37,655 nucleotides of DNA, taken from assembly GCF_002067275.1 (NCBI RefSeq), contig NZ_MVQX01000089.1, positions 1 through 37,655 on the forward strand, written 5' to 3'. Below, in pieces: positions 1 to 8,712 of this stretch. The number at the start of each line of letters is the position of its first letter. Within the stretch, counting starts at the first letter, position 1. The translations under genes were made by a program, and so were the position numbers. The notes beneath the pieces are model-generated. The model made no database searches. It saw only the letters and a program-made list of their open reading frames with translations, and was not told where the DNA came from. This stretch comes from Methanomethylovorans sp. PtaU1.Bin093. Lineage in GTDB: Archaea; Halobacteriota; Methanosarcinia; Methanosarcinales; Methanosarcinaceae.

Positions 1-20
1 TTACTGCTTTATTTAAAAAT

Positions 21-59
21 CTGTCAATAGGTAATACTTTCATTATATAAAGTTTTGGT
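21..59. repeat. 39-bp TATA-containing repeat, copy A
   Basis: This stretch matches 22569-22607 at 36 of 39 positions. Its core TTATATAA is a near-symmetric TATA box and could work on either strand. Read on the minus strand it would drive a gene beyond the left edge of the window, just as copy B lies upstream of the minus-strand glycosyltransferase operon. The conservation outside the TATA box (the segment CTGTCAATAGGTAA) suggests a shared control site or recent duplication rather than chance. Confidence 0.55.
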
Positions 60-91
60 CTATGAACTCTAATATTCGCGAAACCATCAAA

Positions 92-211
92 TTAGCCCCT
101 TACATATCTGTTCTTACTTTGATATTCATTTTTCGGGTCATATGGGAATTCCCGTTTCATCCAGATGATCTCCTTTATGATCGGACCTCTCCGGAATTTG
201 AGTCTCCACAT
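92..211 (-). CDS. Small basic protein, 39 aa, unknown
   Basis: I do not recognise this protein. The ATG at 211 is preceded four bases away by AAGGAG, a good ribosome binding site. The product is strongly basic, with the N-terminus MWRLKFRRGPIIKEIIW and a polar C-terminal half rich in Y, N and K. It has no membrane segment or cysteine motif. The frame ends at TAA 92-94, about 35 bases before a repeated TATA-containing element. A plus-strand frame (62-238) overlaps it but lacks a ribosome binding site. It could be chance; the binding site and composition are the only support. Confidence 0.3.
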   Translation of the reverse strand: MWRLKFRRGPIIKEIIWMKREFPYDPKNEYQSKNRYVRG

Positions 212-458
212 ATTACTCCTTCTGTTTACGTTCCTTAAGCGCTGAATGAAAATTAGGCTTCAAATTACAACCAAAGTTAGACTGGTTTAAATAGATTAAA
301 AGTTATATATATATATTTTGTTAGTTTATTTACTTGCAATTTTTATTCAAATAGTATTATTAGCATCTAACATTTTAACTTTTCTCCTGACACTCAAAAC
401 CTGAGTTAATATCAAATAGCATGATCAATATAGAGGTATTTATTTCAGGTGAATTATA

Positions 459-3032
459 TTGAACAGTAAAAAAAATAATCGGGCGCAGGAAATACTAGAA
501 AAGATCAGCTATTTACTGCCGATTGCCATTTTTGCGTTTTCACTATGGGTTTTGGACAGGGGGCTTCAGCCCCTGCAACTAAATGAGATCCTGGTGAGTT
601 TCACAGACATTGAGCTGTGGAGTGTGTTATTTGCTTCTGTTTTCACTTTGTTGAGTTACATAGCTCTTCTCGGTTATGATTTCCTAGCCATGCGATACAT
701 AGGCCAATCTGTTTCATATAAGGATATCCTCAGGTCTTCTTTTACAAGCACGTCCATCAGTTATAGCATTGGATTCAATCCTCTTACAGGTGGCTCACTG
801 CGTTACAGGTCATATTCTGCCTATGGTCTGACACTGCTGCAAATAGGCAAGATCATAACGTTCTGCAATATAACATTCTGGCTTGGTGTATGCTTTGTAG
901 GTGGATCACTATTAAGTTTCTATCCGATCGATCTTCCTGGGTCCCTTGTTTTTTATGAGATCATGTTGAAGGCCTTGGGCGTCTGCTTATTGCTCTTCCT
1001 TATTTGTTATCTGGTGCTGTGCTTGCAGCATAGGACTTTCAGCGTAAAAGGTTATGAGATCCTATTCCCTGATGTAAGGACTGCTCTTCTGCAGATCCTT
1101 GTTTCATCGCTCGATTCTATCTTTGCAGGCTGTGCATTATATTTCTTGCTCTCTCATAGTGGTGAGATCTCTTTTCCATATTTCATGGCAATGTTCTTAG
1201 TAGCACAGACCATTGCCTATATTACTACGATCCCCGGGGGGCTGGGAGCTTTCGAAGCGCTCATGCTCCTTGCACTTGCTCCTCATTTAGCTCTTGAAAC
1301 TGTCATTGTTGCTCTTGTGATGTTCAGGATCGTGTATTATCTCACACCTTTCCTGGCGGGATTGATAGTCCTTTCATACAGCGAGTTCAATGCGAGGAAA
1401 GAGATACTGATCAATCTGCACAAAAAAACATATCTGACAGTCGCTGCATTCACACCCCAGGTATTCGCTGTGCTTATTTTCTTTGCGGGGATATTGCTTC
1501 TTTTTTCCGAAGCCCTGCCTCCTCAGATGGAAGGCATGCGCATTATAGGAACGATCGTTCCTTTATCATTGATAGAGTCTTCCAGCCTTTTCAGCAGTAT
1601 GCTGGGGGTCTTTCTTCTCATTCTGGCCAATGGTTTGTGGAAAAGGGTAGATGGAGCTTATCTGTTATCAGTAGCGATACTGTTCTTGGGCAGTATCTTC
1701 TCGATCCTGAAAGGTTTGAACTACATAGAATCAGGCATATTATTTGCCATATTTTTACTGCTATTGCCTCAAAGAAAGCATTTTTACAGGAAGTCTTCAC
1801 TGCTGAACCAGTCTTTCAGCAGGGACAATATAATTGCTATTGCAGTTGTTGTTCTAAGCTTCATATGGCTTGGTATCTTTGCCCATGAACATGTGGAGTA
1901 CTCGCAGGAACTTTTGTGGCAGTTTGGAACCAATATGCATGTATCCAGGTTCCTCAGATCTGTTGTAGGAATATCTGCAGTTTTAGTTATCTTCGGGATC
2001 ATGCGACTGCTTGGAGGTTCCAGCAAAGACCTCAGACTTCCTGATGAAGGAGAAATGGCTAAAACGAAGGAAATTATCAGGACAAGTACTGACACAAACA
2101 GCAATCTCGTTCTACTTGAGGATAAGTATGTATTGTTCGATGAGCCGAAAAATACATTCCTTATGTATGGGATTTCCGGAAAAAGCTGGGTCTGTATGGG
2201 CGATCCCATAGGGAACAGCAAAAATATCAAAGAACTGATATGGGATTTCCACGAAATGGCAAACCTGCACCAGGGATGGACCGTTTTTTATGAAGTAAGC
2301 GAGAAATACATCCCTTATTATCTGGACATTGGCCTTACTTTGATCAAAATAGGAGAGGAAGCACGTGTCCAGCTTTCAGAGTTCAGCCTTGAAGGCAGTG
2401 CAGGAAAAGATTTCCGCTATTCTGTAAAACGTATGGAAAAAGATGGCTACCATTTTGAGATCATGGAGCCTGGAGAGATCCCTGCTCATATAGAGGAGCT
2501 TAAAAGCATATCTGACGCCTGGCTGGAAACCAAGAACACAAAAGAAAAGAGTTTTTCTATGGGATCCTTTAAAACTGAGTATCTGGCTAATTTTCCTCTT
2601 GCGGTCATAAAAAAGGGTGATCAGGTAGCTGCTTTTGCCAATATCTGGGTGACAGCCAATAAAGAAGAGATGGCTATCGACCTTATGCGTTACGATCCCG
2701 CTATATCTAACACTACTATGGAATATCTTTTTACCAAGCTCATGCTGTGGGGAAAAGAAAACGGGTTCAGGTATTTTTCACTGGGGATGTCACCACTTTC
2801 AGGTCTTGAGAACAGGACACTTGCACCATTGTGGAACAAAATAGGTTCAACTATCTTCACACATGGAGAATATTTCTACAACTTCAAGGGCCTTAGGGCA
2901 TATAAAGAAAAGTTCAATCCTATATGGGAACCCCGGTATATAGCCTTGCCAAAAGGGATCAAGCAGATGTTCGTCCTGAAGGATATTGCTTTATTGATAT
3001 CAGGTGGAACAAAAGAAATATTTACAAAATGA
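459..3032 (+). CDS. mprF: MprF-like phosphatidylglycerol lysyltransferase family protein
   Basis: This 857-aa protein has the two-part MprF layout. Residues about 15-510 form many membrane segments, including PGGLGAFE near residue 257, typical of the flippase-like (UPF0104/LPG synthase) domain. Residues about 545-845 form the soluble DUF2156 aminoacyltransferase domain, with VCMGDPIG near 575, FSLGMSPLSGL near 774 and the closing FNP-WEPRY segment. In bacteria the family transfers an amino acid from tRNA to a membrane lipid and flips it outward, lowering surface negative charge. What an archaeal ether lipid would receive is unknown, so function is inferred by family only. The start is TTG at 459, supported by AGGTGA at 446-451. 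The downstream antiporter is tightly linked. The family is mainly bacterial, so horizontal transfer is plausible. Confidence 0.85.
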   Translation: MNSKKNNRAQEILEKISYLLPIAIFAFSLWVLDRGLQPLQLNEILVSFTDIELWSVLFASVFTLLSYIALLGYDFLAMRYIGQSVSYKDILRSSFTSTSISYSIGFNPLTGGSLRYRSYSAYGLTLLQIGKIITFCNITFWLGVCFVGGSLLSFYPIDLPGSLVFYEIMLKALGVCLLLFLICYLVLCLQHRTFSVKGYEILFPDVRTALLQILVSSLDSIFAGCALYFLLSHSGEISFPYFMAMFLVAQTIAYITTIPGGLGAFEALMLLALAPHLALETVIVALVMFRIVYYLTPFLAGLIVLSYSEFNARKEILINLHKKTYLTVAAFTPQVFAVLIFFAGILLLFSEALPPQMEGMRIIGTIVPLSLIESSSLFSSMLGVFLLILANGLWKRVDGAYLLSVAILFLGSIFSILKGLNYIESGILFAIFLLLLPQRKHFYRKSSLLNQSFSRDNIIAIAVVVLSFIWLGIFAHEHVEYSQELLWQFGTNMHVSRFLRSVVGISAVLVIFGIMRLLGGSSKDLRLPDEGEMAKTKEIIRTSTDTNSNLVLLEDKYVLFDEPKNTFLMYGISGKSWVCMGDPIGNSKNIKELIWDFHEMANLHQGWTVFYEVSEKYIPYYLDIGLTLIKIGEEARVQLSEFSLEGSAGKDFRYSVKRMEKDGYHFEIMEPGEIPAHIEELKSISDAWLETKNTKEKSFSMGSFKTEYLANFPLAVIKKGDQVAAFANIWVTANKEEMAIDLMRYDPAISNTTMEYLFTKLMLWGKENGFRYFSLGMSPLSGLENRTLAPLWNKIGSTIFTHGEYFYNFKGLRAYKEKFNPIWEPRYIALPKGIKQMFVLKDIALLISGGTKEIFTK

Positions 3033-3048
3033 GGGATCGGGTTCCTTG

Positions 3049-4485
3049 ATGCGAAATCATGCACACAGAAATATCCTATTTTACCTGGTGATCAATAGTA
3101 TATTTATTCTAATGGTCTTCCTGATCATCTTTCAGGGCCAGCGGTTAGAGTCTCCTTTGGCCGACGATCCTGATACTGTAATAAAAGGCCATAACAATCT
3201 TCTGGCATACGAGGATCTGGGACTGGTCATGGGCAGAAGTTTAGCTAATAATTTGAACCACCCCCTTAGTCTGATGTTTTTACAGATCGCAGTAATAGTG
3301 TTAATAGCCCGGCTTTTTGGTTTATTCTTCAATAGAATAGGTCAGCCAACCGTGTTAGGCGAAATGACAGCAGGGATAGTACTGGGCCCATCGGTATTAG
3401 GAATATTGTGTCCTCAGTTAAGCAGTTTTTTGTTCAGTCCCGCCTCTTTGAGCTGGTTAGAAACGCTCAGTAATCTTGGGCTGGTCCTCTTTGTGTTCAT
3501 CGTTGGTCTGGAACTTGATTCCAATTTGATGAAAAATAAAGCACAAACTGCACTGGTCGTGAGTCATGCCAGTATAGTAGTGCCTTTCTTCTTCGGAGTA
3601 TGCCTGGCCTACTTCCTGTTCACAGGCTTTGCACCAGAAGGAGTTCCTTTTATTTCATTTAGTCTGTTCATGGGCATTGCCATGAGCCTGACAGCATTTC
3701 CTGTACTGGCCCGGATCATCCAGGAACGCAAGCTGACACAATCGCCTTTAGGCACCCTTGCTCTTACCTGTGCTGCCGTCGATGACGTCACAGCATGGTG
3801 CCTGCTGGCGGCAGTTGTAGGCATTATCCGAGCCGATACGATAATGACCTTTGTTGCTACCGTTGTGCTGGCTATATTCTACATTTTGTTTATGATCTAC
3901 TTTGTGCGGCCGATATTGCAACATTTAGGTAATGTATACGCCACACAGGAACATTTGAGTAAAGGGTTCATTGCACTATTGTTCGTTGTGCTGTTCCTGT
4001 CAGCATTTGCAACTGAGACCATTGGTATACATGCTCTTTTTGGAGCCTTTCTGGCAGGGATCATAATGCCCTCTCAGATAGATTTCAGAAATGTGCTCAT
4101 TTCCCGTATAGAAGATGTGAGCCTGGTGATATTTTTACCTTTGTTCTTTGCCATAAATGGTCTCAACACACAGCTGGGCCTGCTGAATGCAGGTTACCTG
4201 TGGCTTATTTGTGTCCTGATCATTATGGTAGCTATTATGGGCAAATTTGGTGGCAGTGCTATAGCAGCGCGCTTTACAGGTCAATCGTGGGCAAATTCTC
4301 TGGCTTTGGGAGCACTGATGAATACGCGAGGACTGGTGGAGCTGGTTGTCCTAAGTATTGGATACGAACTCGGGATCTTGACCCCTACGATCTTTACCAT
4401 GATGGTTCTGATGGCTCTGGTGACCACATTTATGACCCGCCCAATGCTATGGTTCATTGAACGCTCTTTCCCCGATAAGGCTTAA
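3049..4485 (+). CDS. CPA2-type cation/proton antiporter (KefB/NapA-like)
   Basis: This 478-aa integral membrane protein has about 12-13 hydrophobic segments covering almost its whole length and belongs to the Na_H_Exchanger family. The segment GQPTVLGEMTAGIVLGPS near residue 97 and the paired acidic residues AAVDDVTAW near residue 240 mark the ion-binding core of CPA2 carriers. GALMNTRGLVELVVL near 420 is also typical. It probably exchanges Na+ or K+ for protons. No C-terminal RCK/TrkA-N or Usp domain follows, so it lacks the usual regulatory module. The ATG at 3049 lies 14 bases after the stop of the MprF-like gene, with GAGGGA at 3031. An in-frame upstream start at 3004 would overlap that gene and is less likely. 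The two genes are probably co-transcribed. Confidence 0.88.
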   Translation: MRNHAHRNILFYLVINSIFILMVFLIIFQGQRLESPLADDPDTVIKGHNNLLAYEDLGLVMGRSLANNLNHPLSLMFLQIAVIVLIARLFGLFFNRIGQPTVLGEMTAGIVLGPSVLGILCPQLSSFLFSPASLSWLETLSNLGLVLFVFIVGLELDSNLMKNKAQTALVVSHASIVVPFFFGVCLAYFLFTGFAPEGVPFISFSLFMGIAMSLTAFPVLARIIQERKLTQSPLGTLALTCAAVDDVTAWCLLAAVVGIIRADTIMTFVATVVLAIFYILFMIYFVRPILQHLGNVYATQEHLSKGFIALLFVVLFLSAFATETIGIHALFGAFLAGIIMPSQIDFRNVLISRIEDVSLVIFLPLFFAINGLNTQLGLLNAGYLWLICVLIIMVAIMGKFGGSAIAARFTGQSWANSLALGALMNTRGLVELVVLSIGYELGILTPTIFTMMVLMALVTTFMTRPMLWFIERSFPDKA

Positions 4486-4548
4486 AAGGTAACTGAAAGA
4501 ATATTTAAAGAAACTGATCGTAATATTAATCAAATTGGGGATAACCAT

Positions 4549-4724
4549 ATGTCAGAAGATGTGGTCTGGCTGTTCTTTCCTCAATGGCAGGGCTCCGGTG
4601 ATAGTAATGCCTCTATTTTGGTGAGATCGAGATATATGATCTGCACCTTAAAGAAAATGAGATCCGAATTTTAGTTGATCTTGGGCTCAGCATGAAACAA
4701 CATTTCTCTGATAAGGCAGGTCTT
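4549..4724 (+). pseudogene. Short gene remnant, N-terminus arginase-family-like
   Basis: ATG 4549 opens a 41-codon frame beginning MSEDVVWLFFPQWQGSGD. The segment FFPQWQG resembles the N-terminal strand of arginase-family proteins of methanogens, such as LLFPQWQGG. That frame stops at 4672. A second frame beginning near 4617 reads FGEIEIYDLHLKENEIR and then LVDLGLSM, which looks like coding sequence displaced by a frameshift or deletion. The remains end against the converging PAS gene. The family assignment is from recall of the motif only and is weak; that it is a non-functional remnant is better supported. Confidence 0.35.
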
Positions 4725-6428
4725 TTATGCATTCTCTGTGGTCATCTTATGAAGAGCAAAACCCAGATCATCGGCAATTCCAATAAAAAGCTCTTGTTCT
4801 TCTTTTTCATGTGCGAAGGCGGTGGGGACCAGGACTGTAAGGATGCCATAGATCCTACCCTCAAAATGCAACCTTCTGACCATTCTGCTCATTTGCACAT
4901 GCCTGCATGGTAAGGCGCAATCACCACAATTGGGATCAGGTTGATCGATAACTATTATTCCATTGTTTTCGAGTGCTGAGATCATACAGAATGGGTATTT
5001 CCCACGTTCCAATTGTTCCCTAATAATTTCCCTTTCGCTTCCGATCCCTGAAGCACTGGGCCTTATGTGATCTTTTTCATCCGCCAGTACTATCCAGGCA
5101 TCAAGATAGCCAGGAGTTGCTGTCAGATCAGCACAGACTTGCCGAATAAGGACATCCGGATCACTTGCACGGATAATGGATCTGGTGGCTTTCCGGATAG
5201 CTAAGAGTACTTTTTTTAGGTGTTGTTCACGTTCTTCAGTCTGTTTATGTTCCGTAACATCCCTGAAGAATGAGAAGAAACCAGGTACCGTCTTCTCTGA
5301 GTAAGCTGTAGTTACTTCAATATCCAGTATGTTGCCGTTCTTAGTACGGTGTTTTGTTTCGAAACGGTCCTTTCCTGATTCAATGACCTTGCAGATGTGA
5401 GTTGCTGTTTGTTCGTAGCTCTCATTTGCTTCCAGGTCTGAGATATGCATGCCAAGCAGTTCTTCAAGCGTATAGCCACTGAGCATGCAGTATGCTTCAT
5501 TCGCTTCAAGGATGATCCCATCGAAACTTACGTACAGATAACCATCTAAAGCTGTTCCTGTAATGTCCCTGTATAGTTCTTCATGATTCTGTAATGTACT
5601 TTCTACCCTTCTGGCTGCTGTAATATCCATACCAAAAATGGCCAGTCTCTCGACTTTTCCATCTTTGTCGAATATAGGGTATATGGAATTTAACACAGTC
5701 GCTCCATAACGTTCATCTTCAAAATATATTGGCCTGCCTTCTGCTATTACCTTACATACCATTTTCCTACGATTTTCCGCAACTTCAGGAGCCAAAAAAT
5801 CATATGCGTTCTTTCCTTTGAACATTTCCAGATCTGTCTTCAGACGATGAGCTGCAACTTCATTGGCATCAAGGACAATGCCTGAAACGTCGATAAGGAT
5901 TATAGATTCGGTAGAAGAGTGCAGGATAGACCTTAAGTCCTTTCCACTTTCCTCCAGCAGGCTAATAGCCTGTACAAGTTCAGTGACATCCTGTATCACT
6001 CCGATGATCCCGGCTGTTTTTCCGGATGCATCGCTATAAGTGGCGTTATGGAAGATCACTTCTTTTTTTGACCCGTCAGACAGCGTGATTTGCCACTCAT
6101 ATGTTTGTTTACCAGGCGTTTCAAAAAGCTCCCTGTCCATGCTTTCATATTTTTCTGCAAATTCTTTGGGCCAGGTATCGGGCATAGTATTGCCAATTAT
6201 TTCTTCTCTTGTCTTCCCTATGAACTGTTCAAATGCCTTATTGCAGCCGAGGTATTTCCCGCAAACGTCTTTGTAGAATACAGGCAAAGGGACCGTATCC
6301 AGGAAAACTGTTAAGAACTCTGATCGGGATTTTAGTTCAGTACCTGTATATGTATCTCCCAGGACGGTCCTGCAGCTTTCAAGCACTGAGAGTTCGTATT
6401 GCATCCCTGACCTTGCTTTATTGTTCAT
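4725..6428 (-). CDS. Multi-PAS and GAF sensory protein without kinase domain
   Basis: This 567-aa soluble protein contains three PAS domains at about residues 40-150, 165-270 and 285-400. Each has the typical start, for example VFYKDVCGKYLGCNKAFEQF and YLYVSFDGIILEANEAY. A GAF-like domain follows at about 405-560. The GAF part carries the cysteine cluster NCGDCALPC near residue 500, known in GAF domains of methanosarcinal sensor kinases, where such cysteines can bind a metal or redox cofactor; no binding is shown here. The protein stops right after the GAF domain, with no HisKA or HATPase domain and no membrane segment. It must therefore act through a partner, or it is a shortened kinase. It is divergently transcribed from the thioredoxin gene. 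Confidence 0.85.
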   Translation of the reverse strand: MNNKARSGMQYELSVLESCRTVLGDTYTGTELKSRSEFLTVFLDTVPLPVFYKDVCGKYLGCNKAFEQFIGKTREEIIGNTMPDTWPKEFAEKYESMDRELFETPGKQTYEWQITLSDGSKKEVIFHNATYSDASGKTAGIIGVIQDVTELVQAISLLEESGKDLRSILHSSTESIILIDVSGIVLDANEVAAHRLKTDLEMFKGKNAYDFLAPEVAENRRKMVCKVIAEGRPIYFEDERYGATVLNSIYPIFDKDGKVERLAIFGMDITAARRVESTLQNHEELYRDITGTALDGYLYVSFDGIILEANEAYCMLSGYTLEELLGMHISDLEANESYEQTATHICKVIESGKDRFETKHRTKNGNILDIEVTTAYSEKTVPGFFSFFRDVTEHKQTEEREQHLKKVLLAIRKATRSIIRASDPDVLIRQVCADLTATPGYLDAWIVLADEKDHIRPSASGIGSEREIIREQLERGKYPFCMISALENNGIIVIDQPDPNCGDCALPCRHVQMSRMVRRLHFEGRIYGILTVLVPTAFAHEKEEQELFIGIADDLGFALHKMTTENA

Positions 6429-6621
6429 AGGTTCTCTCGGTCCATCTTTCGTATCATGAATAGTTCTCCTTCGGGAGCAAGCATATATCTTAAGACCATG
6501 CCTTTCAGGAAATATAAATATATCTGCATATATGCCATATACCCTGATGGTTTGCCGTTCCGCTACAATTGAGGGGTATATTATTAGGAATACTTATTAA
6601 TATCATCAGGATGAAAAAAGT

Positions 6622-7029
6622 ATGGGGAGTGATATTATAACAAATGGTGACATTATAGAGCTTAATGATGCTAACTGGGAAGAAATGCTGGCAAACCAGG
6701 AAAAACCTATGGTGGTCATGTTCTATCTTCCTGCATGTTCTCATTGTAAGCAGATAGAACCGTATTTCCGGGAGTATGCCGCAGAGTTCAGGAATTCCTG
6801 TACATTCATCAGGATGAACGGCATGGATAGCCCGGTGACAGCCATGAGGTACGGTGTAAGATCAGCTCCTACGTTCAAGTTCTTCTGCAAAGGAAAAGCC
6901 ATCAAGGAAGCAGTTGGATTGGTTTATCCCTCGCTGCTTAAAAGCGCCATAAAGGAACTTATTGAACACGGTGATGAATGTGTACTGCATAGTACTCCGA
7001 TGCCCGATGAGATCTCACCCTATGAGTAA
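6622..7029 (+). CDS. Thioredoxin-family protein
   Basis: This 135-aa protein has a thioredoxin fold with the redox motif C39-S-H-C42 in the context FYLPACSHCKQIEP. The conserved cis-proline is P83 in RSAPTFKFF. It lacks a signal peptide, so it should act in the cytoplasm as a dithiol/disulfide exchanger. The active site CSHC differs from the classic CGPC, which is common in archaeal thioredoxin-like proteins and may change redox potential. A 20-residue acidic C-terminal tail with an extra cysteine (DECVLHS) follows the fold. The ATG at 6622 has AGGATGA about eight bases upstream. A shared AT-rich promoter region separates it from the divergent PAS gene. Confidence 0.88.
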   Translation: MGSDIITNGDIIELNDANWEEMLANQEKPMVVMFYLPACSHCKQIEPYFREYAAEFRNSCTFIRMNGMDSPVTAMRYGVRSAPTFKFFCKGKAIKEAVGLVYPSLLKSAIKELIEHGDECVLHSTPMPDEISPYE

Positions 7030-7045
7030 TAGCAGATGCTGATCT

Positions 7046-7714
7046 TCATATATTTCTTTTAGTGAATTTACCCATTTTGTGATCGTATATTACCGGGTCT
7101 CCTGTATTCAGCTCAAATTTAGGAATATCCTCGTCTGATATGTTCTCTATATATTTGACCACTGAGCGCAGACTATTTCCATGGGCGACTACTATCACAT
7201 TTTTCCCCTTTTCAAGGAAAGGCAGTATATTATCCTTAAAATATGGTATTGTCCGTTCATATGTATCTTTCAGACTTTCACCATTTGGAGGTGCGATATC
7301 AAAACTTCGCCTCCAGATAAAGACCTGTTCCTCTCCGTAAACCTCACGGGCTTGTTGTTTGTTCTGTCCCTGCAGTTTTCCATAATACCGTTCATTCAAT
7401 GCTTCACTGGAATATATGGGCATCTCGCTTTCATCTACGCGCATGGGATGAAGGGACCATTCATCCCCTTTTTCATCATCATGCAGGAAAATGCCTGTCT
7501 TTTTCTGGTATGATAATATCAGCATCAATGTAGTCTGAGCTCGTGTGAGCTTTGATGTGAAAGCAACGTCAAATTCAAAAGGCTGAAGATATTTTGCACA
7601 GTCCATTGCTTCCATGATCCCTTTTTCGCTCAGAGGAACGTCTACCCAGCCCGCGAACCTGTTCTCCAGGTTCCAGCGTGATTCTCCATGTCTGACAAGC
7701 ACAAGAACACTCAT
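7046..7714 (-). CDS. gpmA: 2,3-bisphosphoglycerate-dependent phosphoglycerate mutase
   Basis: This 222-aa enzyme belongs to the histidine phosphatase superfamily. The phosphorylated histidine is H9 in LVRHGESRWN, followed by NRFAGWVDVPLSEKG, the classic dPGM signature. The acid/base glutamate lies in LNERYYGKLQGQNK near residue 107, and the second catalytic histidine in VVAHGNSLRSVVKYIE near residue 178. It interconverts 3- and 2-phosphoglycerate in glycolysis and gluconeogenesis. Methanogens usually use the cofactor-independent mutase (ApgM), so a bacterial-type dPGM may be an acquired or additional enzyme. It converges with the thioredoxin gene across only about 16 bases. Confidence 0.92.
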   Translation of the reverse strand: MSVLVLVRHGESRWNLENRFAGWVDVPLSEKGIMEAMDCAKYLQPFEFDVAFTSKLTRAQTTLMLILSYQKKTGIFLHDDEKGDEWSLHPMRVDESEMPIYSSEALNERYYGKLQGQNKQQAREVYGEEQVFIWRRSFDIAPPNGESLKDTYERTIPYFKDNILPFLEKGKNVIVVAHGNSLRSVVKYIENISDEDIPKFELNTGDPVIYDHKMGKFTKRNI

Positions 7715-7879
7715 TCCATTTCACCCATAATTGATTGACAGACCTCTGATTTAAACATATTCATAAGACTATGGAACATGAAGTTCACAAGATCAATGAA
7801 TATAAGTTCCAGATCATTCGCAGCTTAAACAAGGAATTTATAGGTATGAGTCAATCTCTATGGATAAGGAAGTGAGAGC

Positions 7880-8650
7880 ATGACAACACATGGTCGATCG
7901 ATCATAATCCACACTTCATTAATGCTGGTTTTGGTTTTCACCATGGCTTTATCCGGATGTGTGGATCCCCCGGCACAGAATATGCTTACAGGTACCATAT
8001 CCTTTGAAGGGCAGAATATTTCATTTTCCAATGCAACAGCATACGTGACAATTAAAGATGCAAGTATTGCAGATACTGCATCCAGGGTGGTAGCTGAACA
8101 GACCATTCAAGGTCTTTCCATCACCCAGGGAACAAACAGCACATTTCTGTATGCAGTTGCGACCGGTAAATTGGAACAAGGCAAAGAATATTCACTGTCA
8201 GTGCATGTCGATGTAGATGGCAATGGGAACATTTCACAAGCAGATTACATTACAACTCAGCGTTACCCATTGATAGCAGGTTTAAAGACCTTGGATGCAG
8301 TGGTGCAGAAAGTCTCAGGAGATGGAGCAATGTTTAAAATATTTACTGGGGAACAAAGTGGCTCTTCAGTGGATCTGAAGACAGGAGAGCCTGTTACAAT
8401 AAGACTGGAGGAGAACCCAACTACAGGTTATTCATGGAACATGAGTTTTACACCGGGTCTGGAATTAATGAAAGACGAATTCTTTTCATCCGCAGATACA
8501 GAACTTGTCGGAGCGGGCGGTGTACATGAATGGACCGTTAAGGCTAACAGTGCAGGACAGTATAATGTTTCCGGAATTTACAAAAGACCATGGGAGGATA
8601 TCACAGGAGATGAGGATACTTTCAATTTAACATTGAATATAAGTTCATGA
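7880..8650 (+). CDS. Lipoprotein with YbaY-like and chagasin-like (I42 inhibitor) domains
   Basis: This 256-aa protein begins with a signal peptide ending in a lipobox, LSGC, with C27 as the lipid-modified cysteine, so it should be anchored outside the membrane. Residues about 35-130 resemble the YbaY/YscW lipoprotein domain (LTGTISF, then SIADTASRVVAEQTI and YSLSVHVDVDGNG). Residues about 155-254 form a chagasin-type domain with all three inhibitory loops visible: NPTTGYSW near 180, GAGGVHEW near 211 and RPWE near 235. Chagasin-family proteins inhibit papain-like cysteine proteases by inserting these loops into the active site. Protease inhibition at the cell surface is therefore inferred; the target is unknown. 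GGAAGTGA upstream supports ATG 7880. Confidence 0.85.
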   Translation: MTTHGRSIIIHTSLMLVLVFTMALSGCVDPPAQNMLTGTISFEGQNISFSNATAYVTIKDASIADTASRVVAEQTIQGLSITQGTNSTFLYAVATGKLEQGKEYSLSVHVDVDGNGNISQADYITTQRYPLIAGLKTLDAVVQKVSGDGAMFKIFTGEQSGSSVDLKTGEPVTIRLEENPTTGYSWNMSFTPGLELMKDEFFSSADTELVGAGGVHEWTVKANSAGQYNVSGIYKRPWEDITGDEDTFNLTLNISS

Positions 8651-8712
8651 ACCGGAACTATAAACAATAACCGTAACCTGCAGCATATTACCGTCTACAG
8701 GTTCGCTTTCCT

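Larger units (their letters stand above)
1..458. other. AT-rich intergenic region upstream of mprF-like gene
   Basis: Apart from the repeat at 21-59 and the possible small minus-strand gene at 92-211, I see only promoter material here. A run of alternating TA at about 304-318 is a likely TATA element for the plus-strand gene starting at 459; that would give an untranslated leader of roughly 120 bases. No RNA gene was recognised. Confidence 0.5.

Noticed and set aside
62..238. Plus-strand frame of 58 codons with one hydrophobic segment
   Set aside because: No ribosome binding site, and its ATG would lie upstream of the expected transcription start of the TATA element; the minus-strand frame at 92-211 is better supported.
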